Positions 51,930 to 60,123 of a stretch of 64,000 nt of DNA are shown piece after piece. The notes below the pieces were generated by a model that saw nothing but the letters and a program-made list of their open reading frames with translations, had not been told where the DNA came from and ran no database searches. A program made the translations under genes and the position numbers. The stretch spans positions 1 to 64,000 of the forward strand of contig NZ_BASE01000083.1 of assembly GCF_000813125.1 (NCBI RefSeq), given 5' to 3'. The DNA is from Mesobacillus selenatarsenatis SF-1 (lineage in GTDB: Bacteria > Bacillota > Bacilli > Bacillales > Cytobacillaceae). Each line of letters begins with the position of its first letter. Position 1 is the first letter of the stretch.

Positions 51930-52849
51930 AGGCTTTCACCCAACAGATATAAATCCTGTCTGATTACTTGATAGTCCTGCTGTTTGATTGGCACATACCG
52001 ATCCACACCCAGTTCCTTCAACAATTGCCTGCCCTCAGGGTGATTTCTCAGATTGAATAATATCTCAGAAAAGATTTCAACTTTCTTTGGGTCGACTTTT
52101 TTTGAGGCGACAACCGGCGGAGTTCCAGCTTCATCTCCCGTTCCAATGACCCTGATGTGCGCACTCAATTCAGGTTCTGTCGCTAGCATCTGGTCAAACA
52201 TGGCACCATCCACGGTTGCACCATCGACAATCCCCAATTCAACCGCTTTTACCGAATAGTCATGGCTATAGGTAAAATAAGTTTTACCAAAAAAATGTTC
52301 TGAGGTTTCTGCCTTCTTATCCAATTGGCTTAACATACTCAATCTGCCTGTATAAGAATAGGGGTCTGTATAAGCAAATTTCTTGCCCTTCAAATCATCC
52401 AAGTTCTGATAGGGACTGTTCTGATTGACGATTGTGTACGACTGATATAAAGCCCTTCCGTTCACAACCGGCGCTGCTACATCCAAAATATATCCTTTTT
52501 CCAGTCCGATGACATAAGAAAGGGAACATATGAAGGCGAAATTCACTTCACCCCTCCTCAGCATGCTATCTACTTCCTGATATGTCTGTCGCTGGACAAT
52601 CTCAACCTTCTTGCCGATTTGGGATTCGATGTACTCTAGCAGATAATCATATTTTGATAGGGAAGCTTTAGGAGAGATGACCGAAGCAAGCGCAACAGTG
52701 ATTTTTTCTTGGTGGGGATCGATTTCTTTGGATGGAGAAGCTTCTGCTTTATCAGTATAAAGAGTGATATTTGACTGCTGTACTCCTTGTTGGCAGCCGC
52801 TGATCAAAAGTATAAATAAAATAGGAATCATATAAGCCCTGATTACCAT
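51926..52849 (-). CDS. arrS: PhnD/AioX-like substrate-binding lipoprotein
   Basis: 307 residues from ATG 52849 with GGAGGG seven bases upstream. A lipobox (LLISGC, Cys19) anchors it outside the membrane. The mature part is a PhnD-type binding protein: VALASVISPKASLSKYDYLL, FAYTDPYSYTGRLSML, GIVDGATVDG. A second cysteine is Cys108 in FAFICSLSY. Related AioX proteins bind arsenite for the AioSR two-component system, so it is probably the ligand sensor for the coupled kinase. The arrS name is inference. Confidence 0.85.
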   Translation of the reverse strand: MVIRAYMIPILFILLISGCQQGVQQSNITLYTDKAEASPSKEIDPHQEKITVALASVISPKASLSKYDYLLEYIESQIGKKVEIVQRQTYQEVDSMLRRGEVNFAFICSLSYVIGLEKGYILDVAAPVVNGRALYQSYTIVNQNSPYQNLDDLKGKKFAYTDPYSYTGRLSMLSQLDKKAETSEHFFGKTYFTYSHDYSVKAVELGIVDGATVDGAMFDQMLATEPELSAHIRVIGTGDEAGTPPVVASKKVDPKKVEIFSEILFNLRNHPEGRQLLKELGVDRYVPIKQQDYQVIRQDLYLLGESL

Positions 52850-52948
52850 GTTTTTACCCTCCATCAATCGTGTTGGATACGTTCGTATAAATTATATCGT
52901 GGCTACCTTGTAAAAAGAGGCTTCGCATGAAAACAACACAAAATAGAC

Positions 52949-52977
52949 AAAAAAAACAGCCCCAAATCATGGCGCTG
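52949..52977 (-). terminator. Terminator after tatA, end of the arr structural operon
   Basis: Stem CAGCCC / GGcGCTG with one bulge. The A run at 52949-52956 gives a long minus-strand U tail. It separates the arr structural genes from the regulatory genes. Confidence 0.8.
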
Positions 52978-52984
52978 CCGGAGT

Positions 52985-53179
52985 TTATGCATGATCGGTT
53001 TTAGCTTCTTTTTTCACTTCTTCTATTTCATCTGCTGCCAGTTCTTTCGTCGCTTTCTTGAATTCCTTTAACGTGTTGCCAACTGCCCTGCCGATTTCCG
53101 GCAATTTTTTCGGCCCAAAAATCATCAGAGCTAATACCAGTATGATAATCAACCCAGGGATACCGATATTCGAAAGCAT
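52985..53179 (-). CDS. tatA: Twin-arginine translocase subunit TatA
   Basis: 64 residues. One membrane helix ([28 protein letters not shown]) with the FGPKKLPE hinge is followed by an amphipathic helix and a charged tail, the standard TatA/E layout. As last gene of the arr operon it likely supplies dedicated Tat capacity for the folded, cofactor-loaded ArrA. No tatC is present in the window. Confidence 0.93.
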   Translation of the reverse strand: MLSNIGIPGLIIILVLALMIFGPKKLPEIGRAVGNTLKEFKKATKELAADEIEEVKKEAKTDHA

Positions 53180-53188
53180 TCACATCCT

Positions 53189-54265
53189 TTATACAGTGAT
53201 GTTTCCTTCACATTCATCGCAATACGCCGAGGAACTCAGATGCTGCTCGCCACATTGGCCGCAGTCCTTATATTTTCGATAAAATATGGTCTGCTCCTGA
53301 TTCGCAAGGAATTGTTTTAAATCTAAATCGTCGTCGATTCTTTCCAGTCCTTTTATCCTGCACAGATCGATACATGACCCACAGCCATTGCAGAGCATCG
53401 GCTGAAACACAGCCTTGACGGTTTCGTCATCATCAGTGAATTGCAAAGCACCTGTTGCACAAACCCGGAAACATGCTCCACAGCCATTGCACGTTTCAGT
53501 GAATGCAAGCTGCATGGTCTTCAGGTTGTCAGGAGTTTGATAGGAATGCAAATTGTTTTTGTTTTTATCAAGAATCCGATGATAGACCGTGGCCATTGGG
53601 CCTTTTTTTAGAGAAACCCTCAAACTTCGAATTTCTTCCTCCTCTGGAATCAGCGGCGAAACAACCTTATTCGTCATCTTTTTCGAGAAAAAAGTGATCA
53701 GGTCCCTGCGGGTATAGCTTCTTTCCATTTTATCGCTTTGGCTTTTGTCGTTAAAAGTAACCTCGACTTCTTGAGTGCGCATGCTGTTGAAATTATCAAT
53801 GGTTTCTTTAATCGAAGTCATAAGGTTTTCATTATATTTGCTGCACTGTCTGCACCTTTCTTCGCGGAACTGCACATTCACGTGGCTGCTGTTTTGGAAT
53901 GCGTGCATCAGCAGGCTCGAGTCGAGCTGAGCAAGGCACGCTAGCCTGATATGTGATTCATTGCTTCGATCATGATCGCAAGAAAAAGAGATAACTTCCC
54001 TGCTGGGCATTTCGGTGAAATAGGAAAGGTATTTCTCATCATATAGGGCTTCGGATGGACATACGGATGTGCATTCCATACATTCTGTGCATGCATCCTC
54101 CAGCACGCTGAACCCATTCTCTAGGGAAATGGCAGAAACAGGACAAGCATCAGTGCATTTGCTGCAAGTCGAGAAGCGGTTCCTTGTGCGCACGCAGCGC
54201 TGTGAGTCAACCTTCAGCCGTTTTGCTTCAAGCCATTTTGTCATAAGATGATCCACTAATAACAT
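53189..54265 (-). CDS. Polyferredoxin-like 4Fe-4S protein of the arr operon
   Basis: 358 residues from ATG 54265 (GGAGGG eight bases upstream); ATG 54286 is the outer alternative. Two N-terminal [4Fe-4S] motifs (CSKCTDACPVSA, CTECMECTSVCPS), two more near 260-310 (CNGCGACFRVCATGA, CNGCGSCIDLC) and a C-terminal CGQCG ... CDEC zinc-ribbon-like tail are visible. The middle has FREERCRQCSKYN. It has no Tat signal, so it is likely cytoplasmic and may aid electron supply or maturation of ArrA/ArrB. I do not recognise a named family. Confidence 0.8.
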   Translation of the reverse strand: MLLVDHLMTKWLEAKRLKVDSQRCVRTRNRFSTCSKCTDACPVSAISLENGFSVLEDACTECMECTSVCPSEALYDEKYLSYFTEMPSREVISFSCDHDRSNESHIRLACLAQLDSSLLMHAFQNSSHVNVQFREERCRQCSKYNENLMTSIKETIDNFNSMRTQEVEVTFNDKSQSDKMERSYTRRDLITFFSKKMTNKVVSPLIPEEEEIRSLRVSLKKGPMATVYHRILDKNKNNLHSYQTPDNLKTMQLAFTETCNGCGACFRVCATGALQFTDDDETVKAVFQPMLCNGCGSCIDLCRIKGLERIDDDLDLKQFLANQEQTIFYRKYKDCGQCGEQHLSSSAYCDECEGNITV

Positions 54266-54289
54266 TGCCCTGTCCCTCCAATCCATTTT

Positions 54290-54901
54290 TTACAACGATG
54301 AATAATCCAGCTGGATGAACCTTTCGGTGAGATTGCCGAGATGTTTATAGATTGCCAGTTCCGCATGTTCCTGGATAGCGGCATTGAATTTTGGAATCCA
54401 ATGGGTCAGGATTCTATACAAGAACTCTTTCTGTAGTTCTAGATACTCCAAATCGCCTGTTTCAATCAGTTTGTAATTCAAATAATAAATGAACTCAAAC
54501 TGGATGCTAATATGATCTGCTGGTTTTGAATGCATCGACTGGACACAAAGTCCGCCGCGCTGATAAAACGATTCGATGGTTTGGGTGGACCTCCCCATGA
54601 CTTCCCACTTATCCTCTAGATAAATAGAGGAGTAAGGAGGTGCCAGGAGTTTAAATGGTCCAACAAACAGTCTGGCGTATTCAATCTCGTAATCTGTAAG
54701 ACTCTGATTTTCATCCGCGACTATGCCGTTCATCTCATCACTTATTTTTAAAAGTGCTTCATCATCCATTTCCTTTAATGTCTCTTTGAGAAGATGAACA
54801 AAAAGACTTAGGTCTTCACCAGGTTCTTTATACATTAACGACAGCAATCGGTATATCTCCGCCCGCTTTGAAATCAAAGAATCAGTCTGCATCGTGACCA
54901 T
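54290..54901 (-). CDS. arrD: TorD-family chaperone for ArrA
   Basis: 203 residues, all helical, with the TorD/DmsD signature EYARLFVGPFKLLAPPYSSIYL near 75-95. These chaperones bind the Tat leader and help insert the molybdenum cofactor into the catalytic subunit. It lies 19 bp after arrB, the position of arrD in known arr operons. Confidence 0.92.
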   Translation of the reverse strand: MVTMQTDSLISKRAEIYRLLSLMYKEPGEDLSLFVHLLKETLKEMDDEALLKISDEMNGIVADENQSLTDYEIEYARLFVGPFKLLAPPYSSIYLEDKWEVMGRSTQTIESFYQRGGLCVQSMHSKPADHISIQFEFIYYLNYKLIETGDLEYLELQKEFLYRILTHWIPKFNAAIQEHAELAIYKHLGNLTERFIQLDYSSL

Positions 54902-54920
54902 TTAAACCACTCCCTTGCTT

Positions 54921-55604
54921 TTATCCCCGAACATAGAATACTCTTGGCTTCGTACCCTTTTCCGGTTTCAAGACTTGGCTGCTGTACTGGGCCAGCACCT
55001 TGTTGATGTCACTGCTTGGATCATCCAAATCCCCAAATGTCCGCGCATCAGCCGGGCAGGACTCAACACAGTAAGGTCTCAAATTATCTTTGATTCTATG
55101 GTCACAGAAAGTACATTTCTCAACGATTCCCTTGCTTCTGATGCCTTCATAAGTGAAGGCACGATCCGCATTGTAGTAAGGCAGTTCCTGACCAGTTCTT
55201 TCTTGCAGTTCTTTACTGGTTGCTGTGCCGCCCTTGATGGCAGCTGCCGTTTCTTCCCAGCGGCGATGCGGTTTGTTTTTATTGAAATTGATAACTCCGT
55301 AAGGACAAGCTTGCATACAGCTTTTACAGCCAATGCATTTATCCGGATCATGGAGGGTCAGTCCGTTCTCATCCTTGTACATCGCCTGTGTCGGACAAAC
55401 CCTTACACAAGCTGCATCTTCACAGTGATTGCAGAGAGTCGGGACATATTTGTAGTTTACGTTCGGAAAGCTCCCTTTCGTTTCATGGAAGTAATGAGCC
55501 CAAAACATTCCAGTATCTACGTTATTCTCATTTTTGCAGGCGATCGAACATCCAGAACAGCCTACACATTTATGCAAATCTATTACCATTCCGTATTTAG
55601 TCAT
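54921..55604 (-). CDS. arrB: Arsenate respiratory reductase iron-sulfur subunit
   Basis: 227 residues with four ferredoxin motifs: CVGCSGCSIACKNEN, CNHCEDAACVRVCPT, CIGCKSCMQACPYG and CTFCDHRI ... CVESCPADA. This is the DmsB/NrfC-like subunit that passes electrons from the membrane subunit to the catalytic subunit. It lies 19 bp after arrA. No Tat signal of its own is present, consistent with co-export with ArrA. Confidence 0.94.
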   Translation of the reverse strand: MTKYGMVIDLHKCVGCSGCSIACKNENNVDTGMFWAHYFHETKGSFPNVNYKYVPTLCNHCEDAACVRVCPTQAMYKDENGLTLHDPDKCIGCKSCMQACPYGVINFNKNKPHRRWEETAAAIKGGTATSKELQERTGQELPYYNADRAFTYEGIRSKGIVEKCTFCDHRIKDNLRPYCVESCPADARTFGDLDDPSSDINKVLAQYSSQVLKPEKGTKPRVFYVRG

Positions 55605-55623
55605 TTTTCACACCTCCAGCAGA

Positions 55624-58167
55624 TTATATTTTTTCGATTTTGATTCGGGCTATGCCGCCATGACGGGCAGTTGAACCGCTTAAATGTTCATAATCGCTCG
55701 GCAGGATTTCGTTATTATTGCCTCCGCGGGCGATTTTTTTCTGGTAATCCATCGTTGCGATTCTTCCATACGCCCAGTGCCCCTGGCCGTAGCACTTAAC
55801 CGCAACTCCTGGTCTTGTTCCTTCCCACTCTTTTACTGTTACTTCTATGGAGCCCTGTACTGATGTCACCTTAACTCTGTCGCCTGACTTGACTCCATAT
55901 TTCTTGCAATCTATCGGATTGATTTTGATTACGTCATCCCATTTTTCATCCCCCGGATCGGCATCCTTGAATTCCTGGTACCAGGTTGTATTGGCGGAGC
56001 GGCCTTCACGATTGAGTCGTGAACGATGTTCAGTGAAGATAAGCGGGAATTCCTTTTCATCACCATAACGAATCGGTTCTTCATAGTGTGGAACGAAAGC
56101 AAGATCGCCTCTTGCCTCATACTTCATCGCTTCCATTACTTTGTCGATGCTGGTGTTATGGCCTTTCGCGTGCTCATCTAACAGGCCTTTCAACGTTTCA
56201 CTGTAAAATTCGAATTTTGTTGATGCCGTTTCGAAGCCCTCTTCCCAGTGCTTCTTATATGGTGTCCGTTTCGCGTTCCAGACGCCCACGTCGACAAATT
56301 CCTGCCAGCTGCTGATTTGGTCGCCCTTCTTCTCTTCAGATGGATCCCAGAGTTTTTTCGATAAAAACTTCGTAGCAACTAAATTGAACTCTTTTTCATT
56401 TGTTGCCTTCTTACCTGTTTCCGGATCGGTAAATTCATTTCGATAATAATCGTATAAATTGGAGAAACCTTTTTTCGCAAAGCTTTCTGCGATCAGCCAC
56501 CCAATTTCTGTCTCATCCACCTTGCAATCCCATAGTGGTTCAATTACTGGCTGTTGAATTGAACCGTAAGCATTCATGTTTTGCTTGCTCTTTATAACTC
56601 CCCATCTTTCGAAAAGCTGGTGGCAGGCAGGTAAAACAATGTCTGCATACTGGGTCATTTCCGCCGGGTTTACCGTAATGTGTACATAGAACGGGATTTT
56701 TTCCATCGCCTTTTCCCATCGCTGTGCTCCGGTACAAGAGAAGACGAAGTTATTCCAATATCCAATTGCCATTTTGATGTCGTATGGATCCTCATTCAGG
56801 ATTCCATCAGCTACATTATTTGTGACTACACCCTTGTGCAGTTCACCTTTCGCGAATGCAGGGAACTGAATCCGGCCCCGCTGGTCTATTTTTTCGTGCT
56901 TCTTACCCTTCTTGGCTATTTCATCTAAATAAGAATCTAGTTCAGGAATTGACTCCAATGGAACTTTTTCACCGCGGTTCGTACCGCCGATATTCTCGAT
57001 AGATCCTACAAGGGCATTTAACGCATGTGCGCCCATGGAAGTATAGCCGCCGCGAATCTGCATCGCAGAACCTGGTGCAAGCCATGAAATGGCTCTCGGT
57101 GCTGCCTCAGCGAAATCCCTGGCAACACGGTAAATCTGCTCTGCCGGTACACCAGAAATTTCAGCAGCCCACTCAGGTGTACGATCCTTCAGTTCAAGAT
57201 TCCACCATTTTACGATTCCGTACGTCTTGTTTTCTTCAAAAGCAGCTTCATCAACGGCTGATCCTTTTGCGAATAGATTTTCGCCGTCCTTGAAATCACC
57301 GACAAATTCACGGTTCCAGATTCCTTCTTTTAAAATTACGTGGGCAATGGCAGATACCAATGCTCCGTCCTGGCCTGGAATGACTGGCAGCCACTCATCG
57401 GCCTTGGAAGCTGTTGCGGAAAGACGAGGATCGATGACAGCGACTTTTGCCTGATCCAGGACTTTTCCGAACATGCTGATTGCATGTGGTACTTGACGAT
57501 TAGAAGATACTGGATCCGTGCTCCACATGATGACATATCTTGTGTGCTCTAGATCATAATCACGATAATCCCAGAATGCTTCCGTAACATAAGGTCCCAA
57601 CTTCTCTGCTTCTGCACAAATCGCACTGTGTGAAATATTGTTTGGTGACCCGAAAATGGTCGGCAATGCTTTATAAAAAATGTCAGCAGCGCCGGTATAA
57701 CGCCCTCTGAATAGCGCAAATTTATGTGTTTCATGACTCTTGCGCAATTCCATCATTTTATCGGTAACCGCATCAATTGCCTCTTCCCAGCTGATTGGCA
57801 CAAACTTCGGATCTTCGTTTCGTCCTTTTTTCGGATTAGTCCGCTTCATCGGAACCTTGACTCTGTCTGGATCATACAGCTGTTGGATGGCCAGATGCGG
57901 TCTAGGACAGATTTTGCCGTGGTTACCTTTAGAGTTAGGGTTTCCTCTTACCTTGATCGCTCTGCCATTTTCGACATACACCTGAACAGGACACCATGTT
58001 GTACATCCCTGGCAGGTTGATGCCAGCCATTTTCCACTTTCAGCTATTTGTTCTTTTTTGTCTGTTTCAGAAAATGCAGTGAGCATTGGTTTGTTCGCTG
58101 ATAAACCTGCAACAGTTGCTCCTGTTACTGCAGATGCTTTTATAAAACCTCTACGTGAAATTCCCAT
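55624..58167 (-). CDS. arrA: Respiratory arsenate reductase catalytic subunit
   Basis: 847 residues, bis-MGD molybdoenzyme of the DMSO reductase family. A Tat leader SRRGFIK is at 4-10. A [4Fe-4S] site is formed by Cys52, Cys55, Cys59 and Cys87 (CQGCTTWCP, KICPRP). RGRY (154-157) and SHSAICAEAEK (179-189: Mo ligand Cys184, Lys189) match from memory the substrate pocket of Shewanella ArrA (R165/Y166, C193, K198), at the same spacing. It reduces arsenate to arsenite outside the membrane. Alternatives such as ArxA, polysulfide or selenite reductases are less likely because of this pocket. Confidence 0.92.
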   Translation of the reverse strand: MGISRRGFIKASAVTGATVAGLSANKPMLTAFSETDKKEQIAESGKWLASTCQGCTTWCPVQVYVENGRAIKVRGNPNSKGNHGKICPRPHLAIQQLYDPDRVKVPMKRTNPKKGRNEDPKFVPISWEEAIDAVTDKMMELRKSHETHKFALFRGRYTGAADIFYKALPTIFGSPNNISHSAICAEAEKLGPYVTEAFWDYRDYDLEHTRYVIMWSTDPVSSNRQVPHAISMFGKVLDQAKVAVIDPRLSATASKADEWLPVIPGQDGALVSAIAHVILKEGIWNREFVGDFKDGENLFAKGSAVDEAAFEENKTYGIVKWWNLELKDRTPEWAAEISGVPAEQIYRVARDFAEAAPRAISWLAPGSAMQIRGGYTSMGAHALNALVGSIENIGGTNRGEKVPLESIPELDSYLDEIAKKGKKHEKIDQRGRIQFPAFAKGELHKGVVTNNVADGILNEDPYDIKMAIGYWNNFVFSCTGAQRWEKAMEKIPFYVHITVNPAEMTQYADIVLPACHQLFERWGVIKSKQNMNAYGSIQQPVIEPLWDCKVDETEIGWLIAESFAKKGFSNLYDYYRNEFTDPETGKKATNEKEFNLVATKFLSKKLWDPSEEKKGDQISSWQEFVDVGVWNAKRTPYKKHWEEGFETASTKFEFYSETLKGLLDEHAKGHNTSIDKVMEAMKYEARGDLAFVPHYEEPIRYGDEKEFPLIFTEHRSRLNREGRSANTTWYQEFKDADPGDEKWDDVIKINPIDCKKYGVKSGDRVKVTSVQGSIEVTVKEWEGTRPGVAVKCYGQGHWAYGRIATMDYQKKIARGGNNNEILPSDYEHLSGSTARHGGIARIKIEKI

Positions 58168-58194
58168 TTTGAAAGACCTCCTTTTTCAAATCGA

Positions 58195-59115
58195 TTACAA
58201 TCCAGCCAGCGGAATCTGGCCTGAATAAAGGATGATATGCTTGAAGGCATAGCTTCCGATCAAAACCACCGCAGTAAAAATCATTGCTGTATAGAAGTTC
58301 ATTTTTATTTTTTTCAGTGTTGAATAGCCAGCAATCGTAAGGGGGATCACTAGCCCGATCGCTACGACAAGGATCCACCAGTACACCCCAAAGTGGCTGA
58401 TCAAATTCTGGTAAGCGATGATTGCTTCTGTTCCAGCTGAGTTAAGGCTGATTCTCCAGGTGAGGATGAGCAATGCCTGGATTCCTACTAGCGAAACTAA
58501 TAGTTTGGAGTATGTGAAAACTTGAGCATCTGATGATGCAGCAGTTTCTGAATATACTTCTTTGCCCCTGCCGATGATTGATCTCATGAAAACTGCTTCA
58601 ACAACCATCAAGACACTGCTTCCGGATAGGATTGATGAAACGAGGAACATGACTGGAATCAAGCCGTTTGCCCAGCCCGCAACTCCAAGTGACATAAGCA
58701 GAAGTCCGTGGTAAATCCCCACAGCCAGTGCGAACACCGAACCAGCAATTACTAATCCTTTAAAAAGACTCATTTGATAGGCATTTTGTTTATACTTCCA
58801 TACCACCAAAAAGATTACGAAAGACAGCAGGATGAATATCGTCTGAAGGAAACCTCCCCACGATGTAACGGACGTAGGATTGACATTGATGAATGTCGAC
58901 AGCATCCGGAATGGCTTACCCAATTCAGTGAGAAGCGCGAACACTCCTAGTCCGACGAGCACCGGTGCAATAATAAATCCCAGCCTTGTGACTTTGAATG
59001 ACTTTTCCTTAAATACGAGACTAAAATAGGCTGCTAGCAGAAAAACTCCGATGCCAACACCGCCAAGAAACAAATCAAGCGCGACACGATAATCCCAATA
59101 TGCGTGAAAATCCAT
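58195..59115 (-). CDS. arrC: NrfD/PsrC-type membrane quinol-oxidising subunit
   Basis: 306 residues from ATG 59115 with AGGAGG eight bases upstream; the frame opens ten codons earlier. Eight or nine membrane spans with the NrfD pattern YRVALDLFLGGVGIGVFLLAA and LLTELGKPFRML. It should oxidise menaquinol and pass electrons to ArrB. It is the first gene of the arr structural operon (C-A-B-D order), 27 bp before arrA. Confidence 0.92.
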   Translation of the reverse strand: MDFHAYWDYRVALDLFLGGVGIGVFLLAAYFSLVFKEKSFKVTRLGFIIAPVLVGLGVFALLTELGKPFRMLSTFINVNPTSVTSWGGFLQTIFILLSFVIFLVVWKYKQNAYQMSLFKGLVIAGSVFALAVGIYHGLLLMSLGVAGWANGLIPVMFLVSSILSGSSVLMVVEAVFMRSIIGRGKEVYSETAASSDAQVFTYSKLLVSLVGIQALLILTWRISLNSAGTEAIIAYQNLISHFGVYWWILVVAIGLVIPLTIAGYSTLKKIKMNFYTAMIFTAVVLIGSYAFKHIILYSGQIPLAGL

Positions 59116-59187
59116 TTCCTTGACCTCCTTATCGATTAAATACATTGACTACACTCCTATCATCAGATATTTAGGGCAAAAAAAATA

Positions 59188-59225
59188 TCAGTAAATCCCC
59201 TAATCTTTTGTAGGGAATTTACTGA
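59188..59225 (-). terminator. Terminator of the xre gene
   Basis: Stem TCAGTAAAT/ATTTACTGA with inner CCCTA/TAGGG. On the minus strand it is followed by TATTTTTTTT. Readthrough could feed the arr operon, whose start is 70 bp beyond. Confidence 0.9.
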
Positions 59226-59249
59226 CATAGCATTTGCCTTATTCGGGTT

Positions 59250-59498
59250 TTACCATATGACGCATTTTTCTGGTTCATCACACCAGATTCTTTCCTTTAA
59301 TTCGATGAATGATACATCAAGAGCAGAAGCTAAAGCTGCGATGAATCCGTCACTTGGGAACACCTTGCCTGATTCAGTATCTTGAATGAACTTCCGAGTC
59401 GTCCTTGTCCTCATTGCCAATTCATCCTGTGACATTCCTTTTCCCTCTCTAATAAGCTGAATCATGAAGCCGTAATCCTTACAAGGATCCTTTAGCAT
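59250..59498 (-). CDS. XRE-type HTH regulator with terminal cysteines
   Basis: 82 residues. An HTH spans about 13-70 (MIQLIREGKGMSQDELAMRTRTTRKFIQDTESGK in two parts). Cysteines flank it: Cys6 in KDPCKD and Cys73/Cys79 in ERIWCDEPEKCVIW. It lies immediately upstream of arrC with its own terminator, so it may sense arsenite or redox state and control the arr operon. That role is inference; no operator was found. Confidence 0.8.
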   Translation of the reverse strand: MLKDPCKDYGFMIQLIREGKGMSQDELAMRTRTTRKFIQDTESGKVFPSDGFIAALASALDVSFIELKERIWCDEPEKCVIW

Positions 59499-59599
59499 CC
59501 CTAATCCTCCTCGACTTTCATATAAGTTGATAATTATATGGTAATAGATTTATGTTAAGGATTCATTTCAGCATTGTAAATTGACAAGAAAAAAATAAA

Positions 59600-59615
59600 A
59601 TCAAAAATTTTTGAT
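59600..59615. promoter_or_regulatory. ArsR operator box 1 (ATCAA-N6-TTGAT)
   Basis: Centre of a perfect 20-bp palindrome AAATCAAAAATTTTTGATTT, just upstream of the -35 of the arsR promoter. Confidence 0.85.
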
Positions 59616-59622
59616 TTAACGG

Positions 59623-59651
59623 TTGCAAAATGGTTTTGCAGGAAATATAAT
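59623..59651 (+). promoter_or_regulatory. Sigma-A promoter of the third arsR unit
   Basis: TTGCAA, 17 bp and TATAAT, lying between two operator boxes (59600-59615 and 59659-59674). Repressor bound on both sides would block it. Confidence 0.85.
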
Positions 59652-59658
59652 ACAATAT

Positions 59659-59674
59659 ATCAAGAGATTTTGAT
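59659..59674. promoter_or_regulatory. ArsR operator box 2
   Basis: ATCAAGAGATTTTGAT, over the transcription start region and just before the AAGGAGA ribosome site. Confidence 0.85.
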
Positions 59675-59689
59675 TAAGGAGAGCTGACA

Positions 59690-60049
59690 GTGGAAAAATT
59701 CATTCCTTTAACAGACCTGACCAATAACTCCAAAGCCATTAAGGAACCGCCGCTTCAGAGCACCTTTGAAAAATACGAGAAAAAGTTCAAAGCCCTTGCC
59801 GACCAAAAACGCCTGCACATTCTCAATCTTCTATGCCAGCAAGACTCCAGCTGCGTTTGTGATCTAAGTGAACTGATTGACATGCCCCAATCAAAATTAT
59901 CCTATCATTTGAAAATTTTGCTTGATGCCAATCTGATCCAGAAAGAAACAAAGGGAACCTGGAGCTACTACACAGTAAACACCGAAGAAATCAACCATCT
60001 ATTATCTCCAGAGCTTTGCTGCCTTTTCAGACCTAGCAACTGTTGTTAG
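59690..60049 (+). CDS. arsR: ArsR family repressor with C-terminal CC motifs
   Basis: 119 residues, starting at GTG 59690 behind AAGGAGA. The HTH has SSCVCDLSELIDMPQSKLSYHLK, the CVC arsenite site of ArsR. The tail ends ELCCLFRPSNCC, adding two vicinal cysteine pairs that could form another As(III) site. It heads a plus-strand unit with a 56-residue protein, an ArsP-like permease and a 44-residue CC protein, all preceded by the same operator. It is probably the repressor of this whole set. Confidence 0.93.
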   Translation: MEKFIPLTDLTNNSKAIKEPPLQSTFEKYEKKFKALADQKRLHILNLLCQQDSSCVCDLSELIDMPQSKLSYHLKILLDANLIQKETKGTWSYYTVNTEEINHLLSPELCCLFRPSNCC

Positions 60050-60069
60050 GTTTACTTTTCAAAGTATTA

Positions 60070-60085
60070 ATCAATTTTTTTTGAT
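60070..60085. promoter_or_regulatory. ArsR operator box 3
   Basis: ATCAATTTTTTTTGAT, downstream of the arsR stop and 22 bp from box 4. Confidence 0.8.
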
Positions 60086-60091
60086 AAATAA

Positions 60092-60107
60092 ATCAATATA
60101 TTTTGAT
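60092..60107. promoter_or_regulatory. ArsR operator box 4
   Basis: ATCAATATATTTTGAT, directly before the GGAGAGG site of the small CC gene. The pair of boxes 3 and 4 implies separate control of the downstream genes. Confidence 0.82.
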
Positions 60108-60123
60108 TAAGGAGAGGATATAC

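Noticed and set aside
54915-55643. 242-codon plus-strand ORF opposite arrB.
   Set aside because: It mirrors the arrB cysteine-rich frame, has no ribosome site, and arrB is certain.
55624-58167. Alternative call as arsenite oxidase ArxA, polysulfide or selenite/selenate reductase.
   Set aside because: The RGRY and HSAICAEAEK pocket at the right spacing, plus arsenic gene context and TorD/NrfD partners, favour ArrA. A tree would settle it.
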